Counted from the first letter of the stretch, positions 44,841 through 53,719 are shown. The stretch: 64,000 nucleotides of DNA from Actinacidiphila paucisporea (GCF_900142575.1 NZ_FRBI01000002.1:124001-188000); one strand, 5' to 3'. Program-made: numbers and translations. Notes: generated by a model from the sequence alone, not told the origin.

Positions 44841-46322
44841 TCAGGACTTCCCGTCCTCCTCCGGCAGGTCCTGAAGGACGTTTCCGCGCGCCACCGAGGC
44901 GTACCAGTGGGCGCTCTGCTTGGGGATCCGGCGCTGCGTGCCGAAGTCCACGTAGACGGCGCCGAAGCGCTTGCTGTAGCCGTAGGACCACTCGAAGTTG
45001 TCCATCAGCGACCACAGGAAGTAGCCGCGGACGTCGGCGCCCGCGCTCAGCGCCTGGTGCACCGCGGACAGGTGGCCGTGCAGGTAGGCGATCCGCTCGG
45101 GGTCGTTGACCTGGCCCTCGGGCGAGATGTAGTCGTCGTAGGCGGCGCCGTTCTCGGTCACCATCATCGGCAGGCCCGGGTGCTCGCGGCTGATCCGCTG
45201 GATCAGGTCGCGCAGCCCCGTCGCGTCGACCGCCCAGCGCATCGCCGTGGTCTCGCCCGGGGGCAGGTGGAAGGCGACGTGCTCGGAGCCGGGCCACGGC
45301 GAGTAGTCGCTCGCGCCGTGCCCGTCGTTGCGCGGCGCCGAGGCGCCGTCGGAGTGCACCCGGCCGTCGGAGACCAGCGTCGGGGTGTAGTAGTTCAGGC
45401 CCAGCAGGTCGATGGGGCGGCCGATCTCGGCGAGGTCGCCGTCCTTGACCAGCGACTCCCAGTCGACCAGGTGGGCGGTGTCGTCCAGCAGGTCGGCGGG
45501 GTAGCCGTCGCCGAGGATCGGGCCCAGGAAGACCCGGTTGCCCACCGCGTCGATGCGGCGGGCCGCGTCCAGGTCGGCGGCGGAGTCGGTGAGCGGGCGG
45601 ATCTGGTGCAGGTTGAGGGTGATCGAGGTCTGCGCTGTAGCGGGGAGAACGGAACGCAGAACCCCGATCGCCCGGCCGTGGGCGAGGTTGAGGTGGTGGA
45701 CGGCCTTGAGCGCCGCCTCGGGCTCGGTGCGCCCGGGGGCGTGCACGCCCGAGCCGTAGCCGAGGTAGGCCGAGCACCACGGCTCGTTCATCGTCGTCCA
45801 GAAGGGCACCCGGTCGCCGAGCGCGTTCGCCATGATCCCGGCGTACTCGGCGAACCGCTCGGTGGTGTCGCGTACGGTCCAGCCGCCGACGTCCTCCAGG
45901 TCCTGCGGGAGGTCCCAGTGGTAGAGCGTGACGACCGGGGTGATGCCCTTGTCGAGCAGCTCGTCGGTGAGCTGCCGGTAGAAGTCGAGGCCGCGCTGCA
46001 CCGCGGGGCCCCGGCCGGTCGGCTGGACGCGGGACCAGGACACCGAGAAGCGGTACGCGCCCAGGCCCAGATCCGCCATCAGGGCGACGTCGTCGCGGAA
46101 CCGGTGGTAGTGGTCGGCAGCGATGTCGCCGGTGTCCCCGTTGCGGACCCGGCCCGGGGTGTGGCTGAAGGTGTCCCAGATCGAGGGCGTACGGCCGTCC
46201 TCGGCTGCGGCGCCCTCGATCTGATAGGCGGCGGTGGCCGCCCCCCAGACGAAGCCGGGGGGGAAGCGGAGCGAGGCCGGGCTGGCAGAAAGCTCCGGGC
46301 TCTCTGATCGGACAGCTGTCAT
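44841..46322 (-). CDS. bglC: GH1 beta-glucosidase of the ceb operon
   Basis: A 493-residue intracellular family 1 beta-glucosidase that hydrolyses imported cellobiose and cello-oligosaccharides to glucose. The barrel starts [19 protein letters not shown]. The acid/base is in TTMNEPW (Glu180), the nucleophile in [10 protein letters not shown] (Glu390), and the C-terminal signature in [14 protein letters not shown]. No signal peptide, as expected for BglC. The ATG at 46322 is the likely start; a longer frame adds 23 unsupported residues. It is the last gene of the cebE-cebF-cebG-bglC unit, 96 bases after cebG. A GC-rich hairpin-like stretch near 46379-46411 lies in that gap. Regulation by CebR is expected through the upstream operon promoter. 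Confidence 0.95.
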   Translation of the reverse strand: MTAVRSESPELSASPASLRFPPGFVWGAATAAYQIEGAAAEDGRTPSIWDTFSHTPGRVRNGDTGDIAADHYHRFRDDVALMADLGLGAYRFSVSWSRVQPTGRGPAVQRGLDFYRQLTDELLDKGITPVVTLYHWDLPQDLEDVGGWTVRDTTERFAEYAGIMANALGDRVPFWTTMNEPWCSAYLGYGSGVHAPGRTEPEAALKAVHHLNLAHGRAIGVLRSVLPATAQTSITLNLHQIRPLTDSAADLDAARRIDAVGNRVFLGPILGDGYPADLLDDTAHLVDWESLVKDGDLAEIGRPIDLLGLNYYTPTLVSDGRVHSDGASAPRNDGHGASDYSPWPGSEHVAFHLPPGETTAMRWAVDATGLRDLIQRISREHPGLPMMVTENGAAYDDYISPEGQVNDPERIAYLHGHLSAVHQALSAGADVRGYFLWSLMDNFEWSYGYSKRFGAVYVDFGTQRRIPKQSAHWYASVARGNVLQDLPEEDGKS

Positions 46323-46418
46323 AACGGGGGACTCCAGGGGAATCAGGGGGTAGTCGGGGGAGAAGGGGGCTCCCGCCGGCCCGCGCGGCACGAGGGTGCG
46401 GCCCCGCGGGCTGGGAGT

Positions 46419-47336
46419 TCAGCTCTTGACGGCACCCGCGGTGATGCCGCCGACGATGTGCTTGCCGAGGAAGGCGAAGACCAGGAGCAGCGGCAGTGTG
46501 GCGACCAGTGCGGCGGTGACGACCGCGGCGTGGTCGATGGTGTGGTTGCCGGAGCCGACGCCCGCCAGTGCGACCTGCACCGTCGGGTTCTGCTGGTTCA
46601 GTGCGATCAGCGGCCAGAAGAAGTCGTTCCAGGCCTGCACGAACACCAGCATGCCCAGCACGGCCATCGCGGGCCGGGCGATCGGGAAGACGACGTGCCA
46701 CAGGATGCGCAGGCTGTGCGCTCCGTCGACCCGGGCGGCCTCCACCAGTTCGATGGGCAGCGCCTCGGAGAGGAACTGCCGCATGAAGAACACGCCGAAG
46801 GCGGCGACCAGCGACGGCAGGATGACGGACTGCAGGTGGCCGACCCAGCCCACGTTGGTGATGATCTGGTACAGCGGGATCACGCTGAGCTGCGGCGGGA
46901 TCGTCATGGTGGCGACCACGATCATCAACAGGATGTTGCGCCCGCGGAACTGCAGCTTGGCGAAGGCGAATCCGGCCAGCGTCGCGAACAGCACGGTGGT
47001 CAGCGCGACACAGCCCGCCACGATGGTGGAGTTGATGAGGGCCGTGGTCATGTCGACCTCGTTCCACACCACCTTGAGGTTCTGCACCAGGTGGCTGCCG
47101 GGCAGCAGCGGGGTCGGCGGCTGGGTGATGTCGGTGTCGGTGTGCGACGCGGCGACGACCGTCCAGTAGAGCGGGAAGAGCGAGATCGCCGCGGCGACGA
47201 TCAGCAGGACGTACGCGACGGGCCCGGCGTTCTGCTGCTTGCCCGCCCCGCCGGCCTTGACGCGCCGGCGGCGGGTGGGGACGGCGGAGGAGTGGCGCGG
47301 TCCCGCGGTCCGTGCGGCCTCGGTCAGTTGAGCCAT
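46419..47336 (-). CDS. cebG: Cellobiose/cello-oligosaccharide ABC transporter permease CebG
   Basis: A 305-residue inner-membrane permease with about six transmembrane helices and an N-terminal basic cytoplasmic tail. The EAA loop that docks the ATPase reads EAARVDGAHSLRILWHVVFPIARPAM. It pairs with CebF, receives sugar from lipoprotein CebE, and, as known for the Streptomyces system, uses the shared ATPase MsiK encoded elsewhere; no ATPase gene is present here. The start codon is 2 bases after the cebF stop, so they are translationally coupled. ATG at 47336. Confidence 0.93.
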   Translation of the reverse strand: MAQLTEAARTAGPRHSSAVPTRRRRVKAGGAGKQQNAGPVAYVLLIVAAAISLFPLYWTVVAASHTDTDITQPPTPLLPGSHLVQNLKVVWNEVDMTTALINSTIVAGCVALTTVLFATLAGFAFAKLQFRGRNILLMIVVATMTIPPQLSVIPLYQIITNVGWVGHLQSVILPSLVAAFGVFFMRQFLSEALPIELVEAARVDGAHSLRILWHVVFPIARPAMAVLGMLVFVQAWNDFFWPLIALNQQNPTVQVALAGVGSGNHTIDHAAVVTAALVATLPLLLVFAFLGKHIVGGITAGAVKS

Positions 47337-47338
47337 GG

Positions 47339-48340
47339 TCAGGCCCCCAGCTTCCGGCGGTTGGAGCGCACGATCAGCAGGTTGACGGCGCCGATGAGCA
47401 GCAGGATCAGCAGCATCACCCAGGCCACGGCGGAGGCCTGGCCGAGTTCGCCGGTGTTCCAGCCCTTGTCGTACATGTAGAGGCTGAGCGTCTGGTACTG
47501 GTGGTCGGTGCCGCCGGTCACACCGACGCCGCCGCCGAACATCAGCGGCTCGCCGAACAGCTGGGTCGCGCCGATGGTGGAGACGATGATGGTGAACAGG
47601 ATCGTCGGCCGGATCGACGGGATCGTGACGCTGATGAACTGCCGCCAGCGCGACGCGCCGTCCAGCGCGGCCGCCTCGTAGAGGTCGGCGGGCACGGCCT
47701 GCATCGCGGCCAGGTAGATCAGCGCGTTGTAGCCGGTCCAGCGCCAGGTCACGATGGTCGAGATGGCTATCTGGGCGGGCCACTTGGAGGACTCCCAGTC
47801 GACGTGGCCGAGCCCGATGTGGCCGAACAGCTGGTTGATCATCCCGTAGTCGGGGTTGAACATCTGGATGAAGACCAGCGTGGCGGCGGCGACCGAGGTG
47901 GCGTACGGCGCCAGCACCGCGACCCGGAAGAAGCCCCGGCCGCGCAGCTTGTAGTTGAGCAGGTGCGCGAGGCCCAGCGCGATCATCAGCTGCGGCACGG
48001 TGGAGATCACGCCGAGCGTGAAGGTGTTGCGCAGCGCCTTCCAGAAGAACTGGTTGTCCCACAGGCCGGTGTAGTTGTCGAAGCCGACCCACTTCGCGTG
48101 GGTGCCCAGCTCCACCTGGTGCAGCGAGAGCCAGCCGGTGTAGATCAGCGGGAAGAGGCCGAAGGCGGCGAAGAGGATGAAGAAGGGCGCCACGTAGGCG
48201 TACGGGGACGCCTTGGTGTCGAACCGGAAGAGCTTGGTGCGCCAGCCGGGAGGACGGCTGCCGCTCTTGTCTGACGTGCTCGGGGCGGGCCGGGACGACG
48301 GCGGGCTGCCGTCGGACGTCGCCCTGACGGAGGTGGCCAC
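47339..48340 (-). CDS. cebF: Cellobiose/cello-oligosaccharide ABC transporter permease CebF
   Basis: A 333-residue permease of the MalF/UgpA type. A Ser/Pro-rich cytoplasmic N-terminus (about 35 residues) is followed by about six transmembrane helices (first: YAYVAPFFILFAAFGLFPLIYTGWL). The EAA loop is YEAAALDGASRWRQFISVTIPSIRPTI. It forms the membrane channel with CebG. GTG start at 48340. It lies 167 bases downstream of cebE, after a strong stem-loop that probably makes its mRNA less abundant than that of the binding protein. Confidence 0.93.
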   Translation of the reverse strand: MATSVRATSDGSPPSSRPAPSTSDKSGSRPPGWRTKLFRFDTKASPYAYVAPFFILFAAFGLFPLIYTGWLSLHQVELGTHAKWVGFDNYTGLWDNQFFWKALRNTFTLGVISTVPQLMIALGLAHLLNYKLRGRGFFRVAVLAPYATSVAAATLVFIQMFNPDYGMINQLFGHIGLGHVDWESSKWPAQIAISTIVTWRWTGYNALIYLAAMQAVPADLYEAAALDGASRWRQFISVTIPSIRPTILFTIIVSTIGATQLFGEPLMFGGGVGVTGGTDHQYQTLSLYMYDKGWNTGELGQASAVAWVMLLILLLIGAVNLLIVRSNRRKLGA

Positions 48341-48462
48341 GAGTGGCGTCCTTCCCGTAGGGGTGCGGGCGGTGGACCGGGGGGCGGGGGGAGGGTTGTT
48401 CAGAAGTTGAAGTGGCCTGGGGCCGGATGCGTTCACTTCTCGCAGCAAGCCCTGAATACGGA

Positions 48463-48494
48463 CCGCCCGGCAGGTGGGAGACACTGCCGGGCGG
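48463..48494 (-). terminator. Stem-loop between cebE and cebF
   Basis: CCGCCCGGCAG pairs perfectly with CTGCCGGGCGG around a 10-base loop, 14 bases after the cebE stop codon. Such hairpins after binding-protein genes often act as partial terminators or 3' stabilisers that give more binding protein than permease. Confidence 0.75.
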
Positions 48495-48507
48495 CCCCGC
48501 CTGGGTA

Positions 48508-49869
48508 CTACTGGACGACGGTGTCCTTGATCTGGTTCACCGCGTTCGACCACGCCTTGTCCTTGGCCGTACCGCGCTTCTCCATGTCGAGGATGCCGTT
48601 CTTGGTGATGATGTCCTTGACGTTGCCGTCCCACGGACCGATCGGGGCCGGGGTGATGTTCTTGGCGGCACTCGCGAAGATCTTGCCCATCGGGGTGCTG
48701 GGGAAGTACGGGTTGACCAGGTTCTGCACGGCCGGGTCGCTCAGGGCCTGGGTCGAGGACGGGATGTTCCCGAACTTCTGGAAGACCTTGATCTCCTGCG
48801 CCGAGGCGGTCAGCCACTGCGCCAGCGCGGTCGCCTCCTTGACGTGCTTGCCGGACTTCGGCACGGCGAGGAACGAGCCGCCCCAGTTGCCGACCTGCGG
48901 CGGAGCCGCGACGTCCCACTTGCCCTTGCCCGCGTCACCGGAGTTGGTCGCCACCAGGCCGACCATCCAGCTCGGGCAGGTGACGGTGGCGAACTTGCCG
49001 GTCTTGAAGGCCGCCGCCCACGCGTTGGCCGGGTCCAGCTGCTGGTAGCCGGCCGTCAGGCCGTCCTGCACGGCTTCGGTGGCGATGTTCCACGCCGTCT
49101 TGACGCCCGCGCTGGTGTCGTAGATCAGCTTGCCGCTCGCGTCGGAGTACTGCGTCGGCTGGCTGGCGAGCACCGCGTTGAACAGGCCGCTGCCGGAGTC
49201 GGAGAACTTCATGCCCTTGGGCGCGGTCTTGCTGGCCGCGAACTGCTTGCCCAGGTCGATGAACTTCTGCCAGTCGCCGTTCCAGTTGGCCGCGAGGGTG
49301 TCGCGGTCGGTCGGCAGGCCGGCCTTCTGGAAGGCGTCCTTGTTGTAGCAGATCGCGGTCGGGCCCGCGTCCGTACCCACACCGATGACCTTGCCGTCGG
49401 AGGTGGTGGCCTGCTTCTCCTTGTACGGCAGCCAGTCCTCGGCCTTGAAGCCGTCGACCGTCTTGAAGTCCACGAACTTCGACGCGAGGTTCGGCTGGAT
49501 GGCCAGACCGATGTAACCCACCTCGATGGCCTGGATGTCGTCCAGGCCGCTGTTCTGCGTCAGGTGGAGCTTCAGCGAGTTCCAGTACTGCTGGCCGTCG
49601 GCGACGGCGTCCTCAACGATCGTGATGTTGGGGTGCAGCTTGTGGTACTCGGCGTAGAGGGCCGCGCCGGTCTTGTCGTCGTAGCCGAACGAGCCGAAGT
49701 CGCCGACGTGCAGGGTGATCTTCTCGGTGGACGACGAGGAGCTGCTGCCGGAGCTGCCCTTGTCGTCCTTCTTGCTGTCGCTGCTGCAGCCGGTGATCAG
49801 GGTCGCGCAGGCTGCGAGACCCGCGACCGCGATGACGGCGGTCTTGCGGGTTCTGCCGGAAGTGCGCAT
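48508..49869 (-). CDS. cebE: Cello-oligosaccharide-binding lipoprotein CebE
   Basis: A 453-residue extracellular solute-binding protein, family 1. It has a lipoprotein signal (MRTSGRTRKTAVIAVAGL, lipobox LITGC, lipidated Cys28), a Ser/Lys-rich linker (SSSSSSSTEK), and a binding domain with EYHKLHPNITIVEDAV, NWNGDWQKFIDLGKQF and AVPKSGKHVKEATALAQWL. Its place in front of cebFG-bglC and opposite cebR identifies it as CebE, which binds cellobiose and longer cello-oligosaccharides. ATG with AAGGAGAG upstream. A TTGACA/TGAATG promoter and a perfect CebR palindrome precede it, so it is repressed without cello-oligosaccharides. Confidence 0.95.
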   Translation of the reverse strand: MRTSGRTRKTAVIAVAGLAACATLITGCSSDSKKDDKGSSGSSSSSSTEKITLHVGDFGSFGYDDKTGAALYAEYHKLHPNITIVEDAVADGQQYWNSLKLHLTQNSGLDDIQAIEVGYIGLAIQPNLASKFVDFKTVDGFKAEDWLPYKEKQATTSDGKVIGVGTDAGPTAICYNKDAFQKAGLPTDRDTLAANWNGDWQKFIDLGKQFAASKTAPKGMKFSDSGSGLFNAVLASQPTQYSDASGKLIYDTSAGVKTAWNIATEAVQDGLTAGYQQLDPANAWAAAFKTGKFATVTCPSWMVGLVATNSGDAGKGKWDVAAPPQVGNWGGSFLAVPKSGKHVKEATALAQWLTASAQEIKVFQKFGNIPSSTQALSDPAVQNLVNPYFPSTPMGKIFASAAKNITPAPIGPWDGNVKDIITKNGILDMEKRGTAKDKAWSNAVNQIKDTVVQ

Positions 49870-49945
49870 TCCACTCTCCTTGTCAGGGTGGGTCAGCGTG
49901 CGGGTGGTGCGTGGGTCCCCGGGGGCGTACGAACGGATGGCGCTG

Positions 49946-49959
49946 TGGGAGCGCTCCCA
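49946..49959. promoter_or_regulatory. CebR operator, cebE (perfect)
   Basis: TGGGAGCGCTCCCA, the exact 14-base CebR consensus palindrome. It lies 77 bases before the cebE start and just downstream of the cebE promoter -10, a position that blocks initiation or elongation. Confidence 0.92.
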
Positions 49960-49975
49960 CGTAGGCTTTCCGGAA

Positions 49976-50004
49976 CATTCACGCCTGGGAGGGGTCAGTG
50001 TCAA
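49976..50004 (-). promoter_or_regulatory. Promoter of the cebEFG-bglC operon
   Basis: On the minus strand -35 TTGACA (49999-50004) and -10 TGAATG (49976-49981), spacing 17 bases. The CebR box follows about 17 bases downstream. Confidence 0.65.
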
Positions 50005-50093
50005 GATGTGAAGTCCATTTCGTTGCCGGAACGTGTCCGGAGCTGACTCTTGATTACTTCTTGAACGGAAGCTCCCGCCTGGGGCTTGTAGTG

Positions 50094-50107
50094 TGGGAGC
50101 GCTCTCA
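50094..50107. promoter_or_regulatory. CebR operator, cebR (one mismatch)
   Basis: TGGGAGCGCTCTCA, one base from the consensus, 64 bases before the cebR start. A TTGAAC -35-like box lies at 50061-50066. It predicts autorepression. Confidence 0.85.
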
Positions 50108-50171
50108 AGAACCGCTCCTGCGGGGAAGGACCGGGCGCTAAGGTGGCGCGAAATGAGTACAGGAGGCGGCA

Positions 50172-51212
50172 GTGGCCATGAACGGGCGGCACAGCGGACG
50201 TCCCACCCTTGAGGAGGTGGCGCTGCGCGCCGGAGTCGGGCGGGGCACGGTCTCCCGGGTGATCAACGGATCACCGCGGGTGAGCGACCGCGCGAAGGCC
50301 GCCGTCGAGGCCGCCATCGCCGAACTGGGGTACGTCCCCAACCGGGCGGCCCGGGCGCTGGCGGGCAACCGCACGGACGCCATCGCGCTGGTCATCCCGG
50401 AACCGGAGACCCGGCTGTTCGCCGAGCCGTACTTCTCCGACATCATCCGCGGCATCGGCGCGGAGCTGGCCGACACCGACATGCAGCTGCTGCTGACGCT
50501 GATCCGCACCCCCAAGGAGCGGGCGCGCTTCGCGCAGTACCTGGCAGCGCACCGGGTCGACGGGGTGCTGCTGGTCTCCGTGCACGAGGACGACCCGCTG
50601 CCCGACCTGCTGGAGCAGCTGGAGATGCCGGCGGTGCTCAACGGCCGGCGCAGCGATCTGGAGTCGGTCTCCTATGTCGACGCCGACAACGTCGGCGGCG
50701 CGCGGGCCGCGGTCGCCCACCTGATCGCCCGCGGGCGGCGGCAGGTCGCCACCATCACCGGGCCGCCGGACATGTACGTGGCGCGCAGCCGGCTCGACGG
50801 CTACCGGCAGGCCGTCGAGGCCGCGGCCGGCGGCCTGGACTCCGGCTTCGACACCGCGCTGGTCGCCCGCGGCGACTTCACCGAGGAGGGCGGCCGGCGG
50901 GCGATGCGCGAGCTGCTGGTCCGCCGCCCCGGCATCGACGCGGTCTTCGCCGCCTCCGACGTGATGGCCGCCGGCGCCAGGGCGGTGCTCCGCGAGACCG
51001 GCCGCCGGGTGCCCGACGACGTCGCGCTGGTCGGCTTCGAGGACTCGGCCATCGCCCGCCACATGGACCCGGCCCTCACCAGCGTCCGCCAGCCCACCGA
51101 GGAGATGGGCCGCACCATGGCCCGGGTCCTGCTGGAGGAGATCGCCGAGCGCGAGTCCGTACGCCGGCATGTGGTGCTGGCCACGGAACTGGTCCAGCGC
51201 GACTCGGTCTGA
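50172..51212 (+). CDS. cebR: LacI-family repressor CebR
   Basis: A 346-residue LacI/GalR repressor. The helix-turn-helix and hinge occupy about 9-60 (TLEEVALRAGVGRGTVSRVINGSPRVSDRAKAAVEAAIAELGYVPNRAARALAG). The periplasmic-binding-like effector domain follows (IALVIPEPETRLFAEPYF, VDADNVGGARAAVAHLIARGRRQVATITG, VFAASDVMAAGA, LVGFEDSAIARHMDPALTSVRQP). CebR binds TGGGAGCGCTCCCA sites and is released by cellobiose/cellotriose. It is divergent from cebE. GTG at 50172 is preferred over ATG at 50178 because AGGAGG ends 5 bases before it. Confidence 0.95.
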   Translation: MAMNGRHSGRPTLEEVALRAGVGRGTVSRVINGSPRVSDRAKAAVEAAIAELGYVPNRAARALAGNRTDAIALVIPEPETRLFAEPYFSDIIRGIGAELADTDMQLLLTLIRTPKERARFAQYLAAHRVDGVLLVSVHEDDPLPDLLEQLEMPAVLNGRRSDLESVSYVDADNVGGARAAVAHLIARGRRQVATITGPPDMYVARSRLDGYRQAVEAAAGGLDSGFDTALVARGDFTEEGGRRAMRELLVRRPGIDAVFAASDVMAAGARAVLRETGRRVPDDVALVGFEDSAIARHMDPALTSVRQPTEEMGRTMARVLLEEIAERESVRRHVVLATELVQRDSV

Positions 51213-51218
51213 GGGCCC

Positions 51219-51251
51219 GCGCGGCCTCCCAGGCCCCGCGTGAGGCCGCGC
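51219..51251 (+). terminator. cebR terminator hairpin
   Basis: GCGCGGCCTC (51219-51228) pairs perfectly with GAGGCCGCGC (51242-51251), 7 bases after the cebR stop. Confidence 0.65.
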
Positions 51252-51334
51252 GGCGGCCCCGCCGCCCCCGGACGGCGCAGGGGAGGCCCCCGGCGCCGCA
51301 GGGGCCCGCCACGGCCCTTCCGCACCCCGCTGAA

Positions 51335-51348
51335 TGGGAGCGCTCCCG
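51335..51348. promoter_or_regulatory. CebR-like operator in a convergent gap (one mismatch)
   Basis: TGGGAGCGCTCCCG, 13 of 14 consensus bases. It is 123 bases after cebR and over 220 bases from the 3' end of the convergent GH64 gene, so it has no obvious promoter to control. Confidence 0.75.
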
Positions 51349-51575
51349 TGCCCGCGGCACGATTCCCCGAACGCCCGCACCGCGGGAACGCGCGGCGCGG
51401 ACGGCGGACACCGGGCGGGCACGCCGTATACGCGCCGGGTCCGGGACGGCACGCCGCCGGGGGCGGGAGCCGGCACACGTGGGGCGTGTACCGGACCCGC
51501 CCCCGGCGGTTGTGGGGGGATGTGGGGGGTTCCGGGGAACGTCGGGGTGACCGCGGGAGGCTTGCCGGCGAGGGC

Positions 51576-53393
51576 CTAGAAGCCGACCGCGACCTCCATC
51601 CACTGGGGGTTCTGCTGGGAGGCGTAGGCGGCCTGGCCGGCGACGTCGTCGTACGGGAAGCCGTAGGCGAGGTGGTTGATGCCGTGGTCGTGCCAGTACT
51701 TGGCGTACCAGTTGGCCGGGTCGCCGCCGGTGTAGAACTTGGTCGGATCCTGCTGCTGGGCCGCCGGCAGGTTCGCGGTGTGCCGGTTGAGCGCCGCGCA
51801 CTTCGCGGCGTCGGCGCCCATGGTGCCGGCGCAGCCGAAGATGTTCGACGTGGGCTCGTTCACGCCGACCGACTGGGCGTACGCCGTGTAGTAGTTGGCG
51901 TTGACGCCGCCCGCGCGGAAGCTCGGGTCGCTGCCCGGGGCGATGATCCGGTAGGGCGCCTGGGTCTGCGCGAGCACCTTGAACTGCTGCGGCACCGCGT
52001 TCTGGAAGGACTGGAAGACCTGGTCGCGGGACATGGTGAACAGGTCCTGGCTGTCACCGAGCTGGATGTCCTCGCCGCTGTGCGAGTGCAGCCTGATGGC
52101 CAGCGGCAGCGCCCACGCGTCCACGCGGGTGGTGTTGCCGTTGAAGACCGCCGCGCCGATGGTGAACTCGATGAAGTCGTTGTACTGGCTGGTCGGCGAG
52201 CCGACGTAGAAGTACATCCGGCCCGAGGAGTTCGCCGGCATGTCGAAGTACGGCTGGTCGGCGATGGAGTGCACCTGGCCGTTGAAGCTCCAGTAGACCT
52301 GGCTGTCCGGGTAGGCGCCGTTGGTCCGGTTGAGGATCTTCAGTTCCATCACGTTGTGCGCGGCCGGGATGTCGTCCGTGGTGCCCCAGAAGGAGTCGGG
52401 CGGCGTCGTCGTGCCGCCGGTGGTCCCGCCGGTGGTCGATCCGCCGCCGTTGGTGTGCACCTGGAACTCCCACAGGGAGTCGCCGTAGGCGGTGGCGCGG
52501 GCGGTGGCGTTGACCCGGATGTAGCGGCCGGTGCCGGTCACGTTCAGGTTCTGCACGCCACCGGTGGAGGTGGTGGTGGAGTAGATCGTGGTCCAGGTGC
52601 CTGACGGGTTGTCGGTGACCTGGATCTGGTAGGCGGTCGCGTAGGCCGCCTCCCAGTTCAGGCCGACGCCGCAGACCTGCTGCGAGGAGCCGAGGTCGAC
52701 CTGGAGCCACTGCGGGTCGGAGAAGGTGCTCGACCAGCGGGTGCCGGTGTTGCCGTCGACGGCCGCCGAGGCGGGGGTGCCGGCGTTCTCCGCGGACGAG
52801 GCGGTGGCCGTCTTGCCCTGGGCGGTGTTCGCGGTGCCGCACGCCGAGGGGCTGGTCGCGCCGCCGGCGCCGTAGACCTGGAACTCCCACAGCGAGTAGC
52901 CGTACTGGGTGGCCCGGACGGTCCCGTTGACCCGCACGTAGCGGCCGGAACCGTTTACGGCCAGGTTCTGCACGCCGCCGGTGCCGGTGGTGGTGGAGTA
53001 GACGTTCGTCCAGGTCGTGCCGTTGTCGGACGTCTGGACGGTGAAGGCCTTGGCGTACGCGGCCTCCCAGTTGAGCGTCACCTGGTTGATGGCCTGGCTG
53101 CTGCCGAGGTCGACCTGGATCCACTGGGGGTCGGCGGCCGCGCTGGACCAGCGGGTGCCGGTGTTGCCGTCGACGGCCGCGGAGGCGGGCGTGCCGGCGT
53201 TCTCGGTCGACGACGCGGTGGCCGGCTTGCCCTGCGAGAGCAGGGTGCCCGCGGCGCGCGCCGGTGACTGCGAGGTCACCACGAGGACGAGCCCCGCCAG
53301 CAGGGCGAGCAGGGCGGTGAGCACCAGATACGGCTGGCGTCCGCGGTGGCGCCCTGGCCGTCGGCGCACCAGTAGGGAAGTGCTGCCTGACAT
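51576..53393 (-). CDS. Secreted discoidin-discoidin-GH64 beta-1,3-glucanase
   Basis: A 605-residue exported enzyme. A signal segment (about 20-48) is followed by two F5/8 type C (discoidin, CBM32-like) domains (about 49-178 and 185-313; both contain TASS.ENAGTPASAAVDGNTGTRWSS and DPQW.QVDLGSSQ). A Gly/Thr linker leads to the C-terminal GH64/thaumatin-like catalytic domain, with VMELKILNRTNGAYPDSQVYWSFNGQVHSI, FDMPANSSGRMYFYVGS and WALPLAIRLHSHSGEDIQ. GH64 enzymes release laminaripentaose from beta-1,3-glucan (callose, fungal wall). The two discoidin domains are near-identical in places, pointing to recent duplication. Its promoter carries a CebR-type palindrome, so it may be co-induced with cellulases. 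Confidence 0.9.
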   Translation of the reverse strand: MSGSTSLLVRRRPGRHRGRQPYLVLTALLALLAGLVLVVTSQSPARAAGTLLSQGKPATASSTENAGTPASAAVDGNTGTRWSSAAADPQWIQVDLGSSQAINQVTLNWEAAYAKAFTVQTSDNGTTWTNVYSTTTGTGGVQNLAVNGSGRYVRVNGTVRATQYGYSLWEFQVYGAGGATSPSACGTANTAQGKTATASSAENAGTPASAAVDGNTGTRWSSTFSDPQWLQVDLGSSQQVCGVGLNWEAAYATAYQIQVTDNPSGTWTTIYSTTTSTGGVQNLNVTGTGRYIRVNATARATAYGDSLWEFQVHTNGGGSTTGGTTGGTTTPPDSFWGTTDDIPAAHNVMELKILNRTNGAYPDSQVYWSFNGQVHSIADQPYFDMPANSSGRMYFYVGSPTSQYNDFIEFTIGAAVFNGNTTRVDAWALPLAIRLHSHSGEDIQLGDSQDLFTMSRDQVFQSFQNAVPQQFKVLAQTQAPYRIIAPGSDPSFRAGGVNANYYTAYAQSVGVNEPTSNIFGCAGTMGADAAKCAALNRHTANLPAAQQQDPTKFYTGGDPANWYAKYWHDHGINHLAYGFPYDDVAGQAAYASQQNPQWMEVAVGF

Positions 53394-53444
53394 GTGTTCT
53401 CCTCAACCGGGTGGGGGTCCGTGACGGAGGCCACCAGAGCGCGG

Positions 53445-53458
53445 TGAGAGCGCTCTCT
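53445..53458. promoter_or_regulatory. CebR-type operator, GH64 gene
   Basis: TGAGAGCGCTCTCT: the core GAGAGCGCTCTC is a perfect palindrome but both arms carry A/T in place of G/C of the CebR consensus, so 11 of 14 bases match. It lies 52 bases before the GH64 start and downstream of a good promoter. It could bind CebR weakly or a paralogous LacI protein. Confidence 0.7.
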
Positions 53459-53469
53459 TGGCGAGGTGA

Positions 53470-53498
53470 TGTTTACAAGGCGCGTACATCCGCGTCAA
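53470..53498 (-). promoter_or_regulatory. Promoter of the GH64 glucanase gene
   Basis: Minus strand: -35 TTGACG (53493-53498), 17-base spacer, -10 TAAACA (53470-53475), in an AT-richer patch. The operator follows directly. Confidence 0.6.
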
Positions 53499-53656
53499 TA
53501 AGTTGTTCAATAATGGCCAGTTGAGACTTCGCGCGACTACGAGACTCGAACGGACGCGCTCACGGCCGACGCCGGCTCAGCCCCTGCTCAGACGGCTGAT
53601 CGGGCGCGGTGGAGCCCCTGTTCGGCATCGGCTGCCCGTCCGGCGGACATGAGGGA

Positions 53657-53697
53657 GGGGCGGGCCCGTGCACGCCATCCATGCACGGGACCGCCCC
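53657..53697. terminator. Terminator of the GH5 cellulase gene
   Basis: A 16-base stem with one mismatch (53657-53672 with 53682-53697) and 9-base loop, starting 22 bases beyond the GH5 stop codon on the minus strand. The rest of the 53499-53656 gap shows nothing else. Confidence 0.75.
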
Positions 53698-53719
53698 CGT
53701 TCTCGGGGTGCCGCCGGGG

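Larger units (their letters stand above)
51213..51575. other. Convergent gap downstream of cebR
   Basis: A 363-base gap between converging genes. It holds a hairpin (51219-51251), an isolated CebR-like palindrome (51335-51348) and GC-rich sequence after it. No open frame here looks coding. A short transcript starting near the palindrome cannot be excluded. Confidence 0.6.
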
